Below the pieces are notes generated by a model. It searched no databases and was not told the origin of the DNA. It saw nothing but the letters and a program-made list of their open reading frames with translations. Shown here piece by piece: positions 34,188 through 42,988 of a DNA stretch of 64,000 bases. The position numbers and the translations under genes are program-made. Origin of the DNA: Nonomuraea maritima (GTDB lineage Bacteria; Actinomycetota; Actinomycetes; Streptosporangiales; Streptosporangiaceae); NCBI RefSeq assembly GCF_900100395.1, contig NZ_FNFB01000009.1:1-64000 (forward strand), given 5' to 3'. Within the stretch, counting starts at the first letter, position 1, and each line of letters opens with the position of its first letter.

Positions 34188-34988
34188 ATGGCACGTGGTG
34201 AGACCGGTCCCGACTTCATCGAGGCGCTGGCCCGTGGTCTCGACGTCATCAGGGCCTTCCGGCCGGCCCGCCCGGTCATGTCGCTGACCGAGGTGGCCGC
34301 CGCGACCGGCCTGGCCCGCCCGACGGCCCGCCGCATCCTGCTCACCCTCCAGGAGCTCGGTTACGCCCGCCCCGAGCAGGGCGGCTTCGCGCTCACGCCG
34401 CGCGTCCTCGAACTGGGCGTGTCGTACGTGCGCTCGATGGGCCTGTGGGACGTCGCCCGTCCCCATCTGGAACGGCTCGTCGCCCAGACCAACGAGTCGT
34501 CGTCGATCGCGCAGCTCGACGGCTCCGACATCGTCTACGTCGCGCGGGTCGCCGTACCCAAGATCGTGGCGCTGTCGGTGCAGGTCGGCACCCGCTTCCC
34601 GGCGTTGCAGACGTCGCTCGGCAAGGTGCTGCTGGCGGCGCTGCCGCCGGGTGAGGCCGAACGGGTGCTGGCAGAGCCGAGCCGTTCCGGCATCGAGCCG
34701 CGCTGGCGTCCCGACGTCAAGGAGCGCGAGGCCGAGCTGCGCTCGGTGCGGGCCAGGGGGTGGGCGATCACCGACGAGCAGCTCGCCCTCGGCATAAGGT
34801 CGGTGGCCGCGCCGCTGCGCGACGGGCTCGGCAACGTCGTCGCGGCCGTGAACGTCAACGCCCACGCGGCGGAGACGTCCCTCGACAAGCTGCTCGAGGA
34901 GCACCTGCCGCTGCTGCTGCAGACGGCGAGCGCGATCAGCGCCGACTTCGCCCTGTACGAGGCGGTCCCCCAGGTCACCGCCTCCTGA
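34188..34988 (+). CDS. IclR-family regulator (PcaR/PobR-like)
   Basis: The 266-residue regulator has an N-terminal winged helix (SLTEVAAATGLARPTARRILLTLQELGYA) and a C-terminal GAF-like IclR effector domain (VGTRFPALQTSLGKVLLAALPPGE, DEQLALGIRSVAAPLRD). The opening FIEALARGLDVIRAF matches the PcaR/PobR/CatR subgroup that controls protocatechuate and other aromatic pathways. ATG 34188 follows GAGGG; TAGAGT at 34149-34154 is a likely -10 element. It sits downstream of the amidohydrolase and is the natural regulator of the divergent catabolic genes. Confidence 0.93.
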   Translation: MARGETGPDFIEALARGLDVIRAFRPARPVMSLTEVAAATGLARPTARRILLTLQELGYARPEQGGFALTPRVLELGVSYVRSMGLWDVARPHLERLVAQTNESSSIAQLDGSDIVYVARVAVPKIVALSVQVGTRFPALQTSLGKVLLAALPPGEAERVLAEPSRSGIEPRWRPDVKEREAELRSVRARGWAITDEQLALGIRSVAAPLRDGLGNVVAAVNVNAHAAETSLDKLLEEHLPLLLQTASAISADFALYEAVPQVTAS

Positions 34989-35002
34989 CTCCCGCCAACA
35001 GC

Positions 35003-35028
35003 CCTCCGCGCCGCCGGCGGCGCGGAGG
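35003..35028 (+). terminator. Terminator after the IclR gene
   Basis: CCTCCGCGCCGCC and GGCGGCGCGGAGG form a perfect 13-bp self-complementary element followed by CTTGGGTCTT, 15 bases after the IclR stop. Confidence 0.8.
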
Positions 35029-35097
35029 CTTGGGTCTTGCCCGTGAAAGCTTTGTCTGCTTTCAATGATCTTCTGACGAAGATCCGGGAGGGTCCGA

Positions 35098-37140
35098 ATG
35101 CGTGGTTTACGGGCGTCCGCTGTCGCCCTGATGCTCCTTGTCACGACGTTCGTGGGCGCGCAGCCGTCCACATCGGCCGTCGCCGGTCCGACCGACCCCG
35201 AGCCGGCCTCGCTGGTCACGCTCTCGGTTCCGGACATCGCCGCGATGGACCGGCTGGTGGCTGCCGGCGCCGACCTCACCGAGCGCGTCCGTCCCCAGGC
35301 CGACGGCAGCATCCAGGTGGACGCGGTCGTCACCCCGAGCCAGCTCGAGGCCCTGCGCCCGCTCGGCGCGACGCTCGCCTCCGAGGCCCCCGCCCCGGCC
35401 GCCACGCGGGCCAAGGGCAAGGGCGGCGGCGCCAAGGACCAGGTCGTCATCGAGCGGGCCGTCTGGTTCAAGTCCCGCGACGGCTACTTCCTGTCGGTCG
35501 AGGCGTCCAGCAGCGCCGCGCAGGCGGCCACGCTCACCGTCACCTGGCGCGGCAAGAAGCACAGCACCGGCCAGGCCGAGATGGTCGCGTACGTGGACGC
35601 CGGCGCCTACCTCGGGCACCAGCTGAGCACCCCCGTGCCGGCGGACCAGCAGCCGCAGTCCGTCACCGTCACCTCCGCCGACGGCGGCAAGGCCGACGCC
35701 AAGGTCAAGCCGTGGCCCGACGGCGACCGGCCCGACAAGCGAGACCGCGGCTACCAGACGGACTTCATCACCCAGTACATGACGCCGGCCCAGCTCAACG
35801 AGCGGATCAAGGCGCTGCACCGGCAGTTCCCCAAGCTCACCGACCTCATCACGCTGCCGTACAAGACGAACGGCTACCGCCGGCACGCCCAGGCCGTGCT
35901 CGGCGCCCCGCCCGCCGCGGCCGTGGTCGTCACCTCGAACGCCTACGGCTCCGAGGGCGGCAACGACCTGAGCGTCGAGCTCGTCGACCCCGGCACGGCA
36001 GCCGGCCCGCTGCGGGTCTCCCTCGACGGCAAGCTGATCACCGTGAGTCTCGCCACGGACGACTCCGGCGCCGTCGTCAGCACCGCCGCGCAGGTCGCCG
36101 CCGCCGTCAACGCGACCCCCGGCCTACCCGTCAAGGCGAGCGTCTACCGGACCGACCCGGGCGCGGGCGTCATGGCCCCGGTGCCCGCCACGCAGCTCGA
36201 CGACTTCCTGAGCGCCCCCGCCGACGTCTCCCGCGAGCCCGCCGAGGTGCTCGCGCTGCGGGTCGGCGTGCACCGCGACGGCTCGCGCACCGGCGTGCTC
36301 GCCTACGCGCAGGAGCACGCCCGCGAGTGGGTGACGCCGTTGGTGTCCATCGAGGCCGCCGAGCGGCTGCTGCGCAACTACGCCACCGACAAGGCCACCC
36401 GCCGCCTGCTGGAGCGCAGCGACGTCTTCATCGTCCCCGTCGTCAACCCCGACGGCGCCAACTACAGCTTCTACGACTACAACTCCCAGCGGAAGAACAT
36501 GACGAACCACTGCCCGCCCGCGCAGTCCGACCCGGCGCTGCGCAACCAGTGGGGCGTGGACGTCAACCGCAACTACGCCGCCGGTTCCGTCCACGACGGC
36601 TACGTCGGCGGTTCGACCAACTGTCAGAGCGGCACGTACGGCGGCCCCGCCGAGCACTCAGAGCCGGAGAGCCGCAACGTCATGTGGCTGGCCGAGCGCT
36701 ACAGCAACATCAAGTTCGCCATGAACATCCACAGCTACGGCGGCTACTTCATGTGGCCCCCCGGCGCCTATCAGGCCGACGGCCGCGTCTCGCTGCCCCG
36801 GCCCACGGCCAAGGAGGAGAAGTTCTTCCTCGACTCGGCCCGCACGATCGAGGAGGCGATCGTCGCCGAGCGCGGCACGGTCATCTGGCCGCAGCAGACC
36901 GGCCCGGTGACGGACGTGCTGTACTCCGCGGCCGGCAACTCCGCCGACGAGCTCTGGTACGACCACGGCATCTACGGGTGGGACTTCGAGGTCGGCGCCG
37001 ACCTGTGGAACCCCGAGACCCGCAGGTGGGAGGGCGTGGGCTTCCAGCCGCCGTTCGAGGAGGGACACCAGGAGGCGATGGAGTTCGCCGCCGGTCTCAT
37101 CTCGCTCATCGGCATCGCCGCCGACCACCGCGATCGCTGA
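35098..37140 (+). CDS. Secreted M14-family zinc carboxypeptidase
   Basis: The 680-residue exported protein has a signal peptide (RGLRASAVALMLLVTTFVGA), a pro-region and N-terminal domain (about 30-230), and an M14 peptidase domain. The zinc ligands are His407 and Glu410 (EHAREW) and His545 (NIHSYGGY), and the catalytic Glu is Glu631 (YGWDFEVG). VNPDGANYS and VDVNRNY supply the substrate-binding residues. It would release C-terminal residues from extracellular peptides. Codon 4 is TTA. It is followed after 30 bases by a second M14 gene, so the two are probably co-transcribed. Confidence 0.92.
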   Translation: MRGLRASAVALMLLVTTFVGAQPSTSAVAGPTDPEPASLVTLSVPDIAAMDRLVAAGADLTERVRPQADGSIQVDAVVTPSQLEALRPLGATLASEAPAPAATRAKGKGGGAKDQVVIERAVWFKSRDGYFLSVEASSSAAQAATLTVTWRGKKHSTGQAEMVAYVDAGAYLGHQLSTPVPADQQPQSVTVTSADGGKADAKVKPWPDGDRPDKRDRGYQTDFITQYMTPAQLNERIKALHRQFPKLTDLITLPYKTNGYRRHAQAVLGAPPAAAVVVTSNAYGSEGGNDLSVELVDPGTAAGPLRVSLDGKLITVSLATDDSGAVVSTAAQVAAAVNATPGLPVKASVYRTDPGAGVMAPVPATQLDDFLSAPADVSREPAEVLALRVGVHRDGSRTGVLAYAQEHAREWVTPLVSIEAAERLLRNYATDKATRRLLERSDVFIVPVVNPDGANYSFYDYNSQRKNMTNHCPPAQSDPALRNQWGVDVNRNYAAGSVHDGYVGGSTNCQSGTYGGPAEHSEPESRNVMWLAERYSNIKFAMNIHSYGGYFMWPPGAYQADGRVSLPRPTAKEEKFFLDSARTIEEAIVAERGTVIWPQQTGPVTDVLYSAAGNSADELWYDHGIYGWDFEVGADLWNPETRRWEGVGFQPPFEEGHQEAMEFAAGLISLIGIAADHRDR

Positions 37141-37170
37141 TCTCCCGTGACATCCAGCTGGAGGACTTCC

Positions 37171-39759
37171 TTGCGCTTACGCACCGCGCTCCTCGGCGTG
37201 GCCGTCTCGGCCGCGCTGCTGGTCGCCCCGCAGACCGCGGTGGCCGACCCCGCCGACCCGCAGCCCCCGGCCGTACGCGAGTTCGGCAACGGCCCGGAGC
37301 GGAACGAGGTCGCGGCCGGTGTGCCCGAGCAGGCCGGCACGCTGCGCGCCGCTCCCGAGACGGAGCGGCGGCCCGAGCAGCCGCCGCACGCCGGGCCGTC
37401 GCGCGAGCAGGGCTACCCGCGCCAGACGCGGCTCCCCGAGCCCGCGGAGAACCCGGCCGACGCGTCGATCAAACTCGGGCTGATGCCGTACCACGGCATC
37501 GCGCCCAAGCTGAACGAGCTGCAGAAGCGCAGCAACCGCGTCAGCGTCGAGATCTTCGGGCGCACGCACCAGGGCCGCGACATGTACCTCGTCACCGTCA
37601 CCGCCCCCGAGAGCCCGGGGCAGGCGCGTGAGCAGGCCCGCATGCGCGACCGCATCGAGCACGACCCCGCCGGCGCCGCCCGCGACCGGGGCCTCGCCAA
37701 GCGGTACAAGGCGCCCCTGTACGTCAACGCCAACATCCACGGCAACGAGTGGGAGGGCACCGACGCCGTCCTGCGCACCGTCGAGGAGCTCTCCACCAGC
37801 AAGGACCCGGCTGTGACCGCCCTGCTGGCGAAGACGCGGCTTTACTTCAACGTCACCGCCAACCCCGACGGCCGCGTGCTCGGCCAGCGCCCGAACGGCG
37901 CCGGGTTCGACCTGAACCGCGACTTCATCACCGCCTCGCAGCCCGAGACGCAGGCCATGCGGCAGCTGATGATCGACGCGCAGCCGGTCACCATGATCGA
38001 CCTGCACGGTTACGTCAACGGCACGCTCATCGAGCCGACCACGCCGCCGCACGGCGCCAACTACGAGTACGACCTGTTCATCAAGAACACCTACGCCAAC
38101 GGCCTCGGGATGGAGGCCGCCGTCAACGGCCTCGGCTACACGTTCGACAAGGACGGTGTGCGCCCGGCGCAGATCCCGTTCCGGGACGACCCCGAGGGCT
38201 GGGACGACTGGCCGCCGATCTTCACCCCGCAGTACGCGCCCTTCCACGGCGCCGTGGCCTCCCACACCGTGGAGATCCCGCTGCGGGTCAACAACGCCGA
38301 CTACAACAACCTGCCGGTCGAGGAGTTGCGCCGCCGCTCGGCGATCAACACCGACGTGGCCGCCGCCGCGATCCGGGCGACGTACGCGTTCGTGCAGTCG
38401 CGGCACGACCAGCTCATCGCCGACCAGATCGAGGTGTTCCGGCGCGGGTCCAAGGGCGAACCGGCCAAGGAGGTGCCGGTCGGCATCGTCCCCGGCTTCG
38501 GCCCCGAGGACGTCTACACGACGACCTACCCCCGCGCGTACGTCATCCCGGCGGGCGCCGGGCAGCGTTCGGCCACCGCCGCCGCGCGCCTGGTCGACCA
38601 CCTGATCGCCAATGACGTCGAGGTCGGACGGGCCGAGCGCGCGTTCCGCGTCGGCCGCACGACCTACCCCCAGGGCTCGTACGTCGTCGACATGCGCCAG
38701 CCCAAGCGCGGCCTGGCCAACGTCATGCTGGAGCAGGGCGCGGACATCTCGCCCCGCGTCGACGCCATGTACGACATCTCCGGCTGGAGCCACGCCCTGC
38801 TGTGGGGCGCGACCGTGCAGCCCGTCGACTCGGCGCCCGCGCACGCCAAGCCGGTCAAGGCCGCGGCCCCGACCGGGGCCGTGCCGCACGGGTGGAGCGC
38901 GCTCGCGCTGCAGGTGGGTGACGCCAAGGAGGTCATGGCGCTCAACGACCTGCTCGCCGACGGCGTCGCGGTCAAGTGGGGCGAGAACGGCACCGCGATC
39001 GTGCCCGCCTCTGAGCGCGACGCCGCCCGCCGGGTCGCCGACCGCTACGGCGTCGCCTTCACCCAGGCAGGCAAGAGCGGCGGCACCGCGCTCACCCAGG
39101 TGCGCATCGCCGCCGCTGCGTCCGCCGACGAGCTGTTCACACTGCGCGAGATGGGCTTCTCCGTGACGCCCGTCTCGACCCAGGTGCTCAACGACGGATT
39201 CGACTGGGACGGCACCGACGTCCTGTACGTCTCCAGCGGCCTCAGCCACGCCGGGCTCACCCCGGAGGCCAGGACGGCGCTCGACGCCTTCCTGACCACG
39301 GGCGGCGTGGTCACCCGGGGCAGCACCGGCGTCACGTTCAACGCCGCCGCCGGCCTGCTCACCGTGACCGGGGTGGCCGGTCGCAGCGACGCCAACGGCG
39401 TCGTCCGGACCGTCTCCTCCGACGGGCCGGTCGGCGCCGGATCGCCCGAGCACTCGTTCGTGTACTCGCCGCGCTGGTTCACCGGCCTCGGCCCCGAGGT
39501 CAGGGTCGAGCAGGCGTACGCCACCGACGGGCCGCTCGTCGCGGGTCACTGGCGCGCGGACGCGAACGGCGTGGGCGGCCCCGAGTCGGCGCGCGGCCAG
39601 GCGGCCGTCGTCAGCGGCCGTGACGAGCGCGGCGCGGCCGTGGTGATGTTCGGCACCGAACCGATGTTCCGCAACCACCCGAAGGGACTCTTCTCCCAGG
39701 TGGCCAGGGCGCTGTACTGGACGTCCTCCGTCACGGGGGCGGCCGTCACGACGCCGTAG
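37171..39759 (+). CDS. Secreted M14-family zinc carboxypeptidase with large C-terminal region
   Basis: The 862-residue protein starts at TTG 37171, placed six bases after GGAGG (37160-37164). The longer GTG 37147 start would put this ribosome-binding site inside the gene. A signal peptide (LRTALLGVAVSAALLVAPQTAVA) leads into a pro-region and an M14 domain with His190 and Glu193 (IHGNEWEG), VTANPDGR, DLNRD, His279 (MIDLHGYV) and Glu368 (SHTVEIP). About 450 further residues form extra domains, possibly for substrate or wall binding. Codon 3 is TTA. It is co-directional with and close to the first M14 gene. Confidence 0.92.
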   Translation: MRLRTALLGVAVSAALLVAPQTAVADPADPQPPAVREFGNGPERNEVAAGVPEQAGTLRAAPETERRPEQPPHAGPSREQGYPRQTRLPEPAENPADASIKLGLMPYHGIAPKLNELQKRSNRVSVEIFGRTHQGRDMYLVTVTAPESPGQAREQARMRDRIEHDPAGAARDRGLAKRYKAPLYVNANIHGNEWEGTDAVLRTVEELSTSKDPAVTALLAKTRLYFNVTANPDGRVLGQRPNGAGFDLNRDFITASQPETQAMRQLMIDAQPVTMIDLHGYVNGTLIEPTTPPHGANYEYDLFIKNTYANGLGMEAAVNGLGYTFDKDGVRPAQIPFRDDPEGWDDWPPIFTPQYAPFHGAVASHTVEIPLRVNNADYNNLPVEELRRRSAINTDVAAAAIRATYAFVQSRHDQLIADQIEVFRRGSKGEPAKEVPVGIVPGFGPEDVYTTTYPRAYVIPAGAGQRSATAAARLVDHLIANDVEVGRAERAFRVGRTTYPQGSYVVDMRQPKRGLANVMLEQGADISPRVDAMYDISGWSHALLWGATVQPVDSAPAHAKPVKAAAPTGAVPHGWSALALQVGDAKEVMALNDLLADGVAVKWGENGTAIVPASERDAARRVADRYGVAFTQAGKSGGTALTQVRIAAAASADELFTLREMGFSVTPVSTQVLNDGFDWDGTDVLYVSSGLSHAGLTPEARTALDAFLTTGGVVTRGSTGVTFNAAAGLLTVTGVAGRSDANGVVRTVSSDGPVGAGSPEHSFVYSPRWFTGLGPEVRVEQAYATDGPLVAGHWRADANGVGGPESARGQAAVVSGRDERGAAVVMFGTEPMFRNHPKGLFSQVARALYWTSSVTGAAVTTP

Positions 39760-39770
39760 CCACAGGGCGG

Positions 39771-39795
39771 CCGGCGGGCTGTGTGGGCCCGCCGG
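39771..39795 (+). terminator. Terminator after the M14 pair
   Basis: CCGGCGGGC and GCCCGCCGG form a perfect 9-bp stem with a 7-base loop, 11 bases after the stop codon. It has no T-tract. Confidence 0.7.
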
Positions 39796-39805
39796 CCCGC
39801 CCTGG

Positions 39806-39869
39806 TAGAATGATCATGATTTGTGAGCCTTCCGGCCGGGACACCGCGTCCCCCCGGAAGGCTTTTTTT
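39806..39869 (+). promoter_or_regulatory. GNAT leader: extended -10 promoter and Rho-independent hairpin abutting the start codon
   Basis: An extended -10 (TGG then TAGAAT, 39806-39811) would start transcription near 39816-39818. Almost at once follows AGCCTTCCGG (39826-39835), an inner GGGA/TCCC pair, CCGGAAGGCT (39854-39863) and seven T (39863-39869). This is a full intrinsic terminator ending on the base before ATG 39870. The only Shine-Dalgarno (GGAAGG) is in the 3' arm. An ATG at 39816 is in frame with the gene. This is an attenuator layout in which ribosome position could decide termination. Confidence 0.6.
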
Positions 39870-40370
39870 ATGTTTTCTATCGACATATCCGTACGTCCTG
39901 CCCTGGCCGCCGACCGAGCCGCCGTCGAGCGGCTGTGGCTGATGTTCCGTCACGACATGTCGGAGTTCCAGGGCCAGTTGCCGGGCCCCGACGCCACCTT
40001 CAGAAGCGAACGCCTGGAGTCGGCGTTCGCCGACCCCGGCTGGGCGGCGTACCTCGTGACGAGCGCCGACCGGCCCGCCGGGTTCGCGTTCGTACGCGGC
40101 CTCGACGGCCCGCTCCGCGTCCTCAACAGCTTCTTCGTGGTACGCGGGGCCCGCCGCGCGGGTGTCGGCCTGCGCGCCGCCCGCGATGTCGTCGCCCGCC
40201 ACCCCGGCCCCTGGGAGATCGCCTTCCAGGACGCCAACCCGGGAGCGGTCGCCTTCTGGCGCCGAGTGGCCACGGAGCTCGCCGGCACCACCTGGACCGA
40301 GGAACGCCGACCCGTACCCCACCTCCCCGAGGCACCCCCCGACGTCTGGATCTCCTTCACCACGGGCTGA
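39870..40370 (+). CDS. GNAT-family N-acetyltransferase
   Basis: The 166-residue product has the GNAT fold: an N-terminal ISVRPALAADRAAVERLW, central beta strands GFAFVRGL and VLNSFFVVRGARRAGVGLRAARDVVA (acetyl-CoA pyrophosphate loop, R/Q-x-x-G-x-A variant RRAGVGLRAA), and WEIAFQDANPGAVAFWRRVA. The substrate is unknown; aminoglycoside-like or small-amine acetylation is usual. ATG 39870 directly follows a terminator hairpin and T-tract. An in-frame ATG at 39816 would add 18 residues read through the hairpin. It converges on an EF-G paralogue, and both show antibiotic-response-like leaders. Confidence 0.85.
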   Translation: MFSIDISVRPALAADRAAVERLWLMFRHDMSEFQGQLPGPDATFRSERLESAFADPGWAAYLVTSADRPAGFAFVRGLDGPLRVLNSFFVVRGARRAGVGLRAARDVVARHPGPWEIAFQDANPGAVAFWRRVATELAGTTWTEERRPVPHLPEAPPDVWISFTTG

Positions 40371-40390
40371 CCTCAAGCCGACCACGCCGG

Positions 40391-40423
40391 GCCGGGGCAG
40401 CCCCATGGTGGGGCCGCCCCGGC
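40391..40423. terminator. Bidirectional terminator, GNAT / EF-G paralogue
   Basis: GCCGGGGC and GCCCCGGC form an outer 8-bp stem enclosing a second hairpin CCCCA-TGG-TGGGG, between convergent stop codons. Confidence 0.75.
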
Positions 40424-40440
40424 GACTTGGCCGTCCCTGG

Positions 40441-42459
40441 TCAGCGGGCGGGGGCGTAGCCGGCCGGGCGGGTGGTGAACGTGCCGCGGCCCTGCGTACG
40501 GCTGCGCAGCCGGGTCGCGTACCCGAACACCTCGGCCAGCGGCACCACCGCGGTGATCACGACCGCGCCGGCCCGGCCCTGCGAACCGGAGACGCGCCCG
40601 CGCCGGGCGGTCAGGTCGCCCAGCACCCCGCCGGCCATGTCGTCCGGCACGGTGACCGTGACCTCCACGACCGGCTCCAGCAGCCGCATCTCACAGGCCC
40701 GCAGCGCCTCGCGCAGCGCCAGCCGCCCCGCCGTGCGGAACGCCAGGTCCGACGAGTCCTTGCTGTGCGTGGCCCCGTCGGTCAGCGTGACCCGCACACC
40801 CGTCACCGGATGCCCGCCGAGCGGCCCCGCGGCGAGCGCGTCACGGCAGCCGGCCTCGACCGCCCGCACGTACTCGCGCGGCACCCGCCCGCCGGTCACC
40901 GTCGAGGCGAACGCGAACGCGCCCTCCTCGAACGGCTCGACGTCGATCACCACGTGGGCGAACTGGCCGGCGCCGCCGTCCTGCTTGACGTGCCGGTACA
41001 GCAGCCCGCGCACCCCGCGCACCACCGTCTCCCGGTAGGCCACCTGCGGCCGGCCGACGTTCACCTCGAGCCGGTGGTCGCGGCGGAGCTTCTCCGCGGC
41101 CACCTCCAGGTGCAGCTCGCCCATGCCCGACAGCACCGTCTGCCCGGTCTCGGCGTCGGAGCGCACGGCCAGCGACGGGTCCTCCTCGGCCAGCCGCGCC
41201 AGCGCCGCCGCCAGCCGGTCGGCGTCGATGCTCCGCCGCGGCTCGACGGCCACCGACACCACCGGCTCGGTCGCCCCCGGCGGTTCCAGCAGCACCGGCG
41301 CGCCGGGCGCGCACAGCGTCGTGCCCGTACGCGCCGCCTTCGGCCCGACGAGCGCGACGATGTCGCCGGCGAACGCCCGCTCCACCTCGGTGTGCCGGTC
41401 GGCCTGCACGCGCAGGATCCGGCCGATCCGCTCGGTGCGGCCCGTGCCCGCGTCCAGCATCGTGTCGCCCTTCCGTAACGTCCCCGAGTAGACCCGCACG
41501 TACGTCAGCCGTCCCGTCGCCGTGGCGCTCACCTTGAACGCCAGCGCCGCCGCCGGCGCGTCAGGGTCGGCGGGGCGCACCTCGCCGCCCTGCCCCCGCA
41601 CCGCCGGGACGTCCAGCGGCGAGGGCAGGTACCGGACGACGGCGTCCAGCAGCGGTTCGACACCGCGGTCGCGGTACGCCGAGCCGCACAGCACCACCAC
41701 GGCCTCGCCCGTACGGGTGAGGTCGCGCAGCGCCGCCAGCAGCGTCGCCTCGGAGACCGACGGCTCGGCGCAGAACTCCTCCAGCGCGCCCGCGTGCAGC
41801 TCGGACACGGACTCCTCCAGCCGCCGGCGTCGCCGCCGGGCCTCGTCCAGCAGATCGTCCGGCACCGGGACGGAGGCGTAGCCGCCCGTGCCGTCCCACA
41901 CCAGCGCGCGCATCGCGAGGAGGTCGACCACGCCGGTGAAGCCGTCCTCACGGCCGATCGGCAGCTGCACGACCAGCGGTGCCGGGTGCAGCCGCCGCCG
42001 GATCGACTCCACCGCCGCGTCGAGGTCGGCGCCCGCGCGGTCGAGCTTGTTGACGAACGCCACGCGCGGCACGCCGTACCGGTCGGCCCGCCGCCACACC
42101 GCCTCGCTCTGCGGCTCGACCCCGGCGACGCCGTCGAACACCGCGATCGCGCCGTCGAGCACCCGCAGCGAGCGTTCGACCTCGTCGGAGAAGTCGACGT
42201 GGCCGGGGGTGTCGATGAGGTTGACGCGGTGTCCGTCCCAGTCGCAGCTCACCGCGGCCGCGAAGATGGTGATGCCACGTTCGCGCTCCTGCTGGTCGAA
42301 GTCGGTGACGGTGGTGCCGTCGTGCACCTCGCCGCGCTTGTGGGTGGCTCCGGCGAGGTAGAGCATCCGCTCGGTGACGGTCGTCTTGCCGGCGTCGACG
42401 TGAGCGAGGATGCCGATGTTGCGGACGGTGGCCAGGGGGTTGGAGATACGGGCACGCAC
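40441..42459 (-). CDS. Elongation factor G paralogue (secondary EF-G, fusA2-like)
   Basis: The 672-residue translational GTPase has G1 AHVDAGKTT, switch region ERERGITI, G3 DTPGHVDF, G4 NKLDRAG, and the EF-G C-terminal domains ([44 protein letters not shown] region, [20 protein letters not shown]). It follows EF-G rather than TetM/OtrA signatures in domains IV and V but is shorter and outside any str operon, so it is a second EF-G. Such copies may confer tolerance to ribosome-targeting drugs or act under stress. GTG 42459 follows GGAAGGG. A short leader ORF and a WhiB7-like promoter lie upstream. Confidence 0.88.
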   Translation of the reverse strand: MRARISNPLATVRNIGILAHVDAGKTTVTERMLYLAGATHKRGEVHDGTTVTDFDQQERERGITIFAAAVSCDWDGHRVNLIDTPGHVDFSDEVERSLRVLDGAIAVFDGVAGVEPQSEAVWRRADRYGVPRVAFVNKLDRAGADLDAAVESIRRRLHPAPLVVQLPIGREDGFTGVVDLLAMRALVWDGTGGYASVPVPDDLLDEARRRRRRLEESVSELHAGALEEFCAEPSVSEATLLAALRDLTRTGEAVVVLCGSAYRDRGVEPLLDAVVRYLPSPLDVPAVRGQGGEVRPADPDAPAAALAFKVSATATGRLTYVRVYSGTLRKGDTMLDAGTGRTERIGRILRVQADRHTEVERAFAGDIVALVGPKAARTGTTLCAPGAPVLLEPPGATEPVVSVAVEPRRSIDADRLAAALARLAEEDPSLAVRSDAETGQTVLSGMGELHLEVAAEKLRRDHRLEVNVGRPQVAYRETVVRGVRGLLYRHVKQDGGAGQFAHVVIDVEPFEEGAFAFASTVTGGRVPREYVRAVEAGCRDALAAGPLGGHPVTGVRVTLTDGATHSKDSSDLAFRTAGRLALREALRACEMRLLEPVVEVTVTVPDDMAGGVLGDLTARRGRVSGSQGRAGAVVITAVVPLAEVFGYATRLRSRTQGRGTFTTRPAGYAPAR

Positions 42460-42550
42460 GGTCGTGAACCCTTCCGGGGTGGTTTTCTCACGGGGACGGC
42501 GCGATCAAGCCCCAGGCGAGGGCGAGAAGAAGCAGAAAGGGGCGTCCTCG

Positions 42551-42658
42551 TCAGGGCGTCACCCAGTGACGGCCGCGCAGCCGGCACCGGGGCGTCCGAG
42601 ACACCAGGATCACCTCGAAACGCGAGGGGAGGACGACGGCAAGGCTGCTGTGACGCAC
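42551..42658 (-). CDS. 35-codon leader ORF upstream of the EF-G paralogue
   Basis: GTG 42658 is preceded by AGAGAGGAG at ideal spacing, and the frame runs 35 codons to TGA 42551-42553, 91 bases before the EF-G-like start. The peptide ends in a basic stretch (RTPRCRLRGRHWVTP). It has no known domain. A well-initiated short ORF between promoter and a translation-factor gene is typical of ribosome-mediated attenuation, where stalled ribosomes on the leader relieve a downstream block. Conservation of the peptide has not been checked. Confidence 0.6.
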   Translation of the reverse strand: MRHSSLAVVLPSRFEVILVSRTPRCRLRGRHWVTP

Positions 42659-42692
42659 GGCCGGCTCCTCTCTCTACTCGCGGACGGCAGCG

Positions 42693-42730
42693 AGTGTAGT
42701 GACAGCCGTGCCGCGAGGGGAAGCGATTTT
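42693..42730 (-). promoter_or_regulatory. WhiB7-like promoter of the EF-G paralogue
   Basis: Reading the minus strand: AAAAT (42730-42726), three bases, TTCCCC (42722-42717) as a weak -35, an 18-base spacer, and TACACT (42698-42693) as -10. WhiB7 is known to bind an AT-rich element three bases upstream of a poor -35 hexamer at drug-resistance promoters. This arrangement fits that pattern. The leader ORF starts about 35 bases downstream. Confidence 0.5.
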
Positions 42731-42922
42731 CCGCGCGGCACCGTCTGAACGTCACCACGCATGTCCGCCCCCGGCACGCGATACGGCGCCCGAGCGGGGC
42801 TCGTCGAGGCGCGGGTAGGCACGGGCCTGGGCGTGCGGTGGCCGGGAGAAGGCGTTTGATCCCTCGCGACGAAGGTAGGTGGCAACCTAGCAGGGGAAAT
42901 GGAGATCGCCCCGCTATCGGGA

Positions 42923-42972
42923 GCCTTCACCAGGAAGGCGTGTGAAAGGCGGTCTCCGCGGTGGAGACCGCC
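42923..42972 (+). other. Double-hairpin leader before the WGxxGxxG gene
   Basis: GCCTTC-accag-GAAGGC (42923-42939) is followed by a perfect 10-bp stem GGCGGTCTCC/GGAGACCGCC with loop GCGGT (42948-42972). The second ends 16 bases before the ATG. TAGGT/ACCTA arms at 42876-42889 may be an operator. The leader could regulate translation or protect the mRNA end. Confidence 0.45.
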
Positions 42973-42988
42973 GGATCGGGGGAACCCA

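Noticed and set aside
39783-39869. GNAT start at the upstream GTG
   Set aside because: It precedes the -10 element and the terminator-like stem; translation from there would need a transcript from an upstream promoter through another terminator.
40441-42459. TetM/OtrA-type ribosomal protection protein
   Set aside because: The G domain and the C-terminal motifs follow EF-G, and the length and ending fit a secondary EF-G better.
42659-42758. Longer protein of 169 residues upstream of the EF-G paralogue
   Set aside because: It overlaps the promoter and leader ORF in a different frame, has no ribosome-binding site and no homology.
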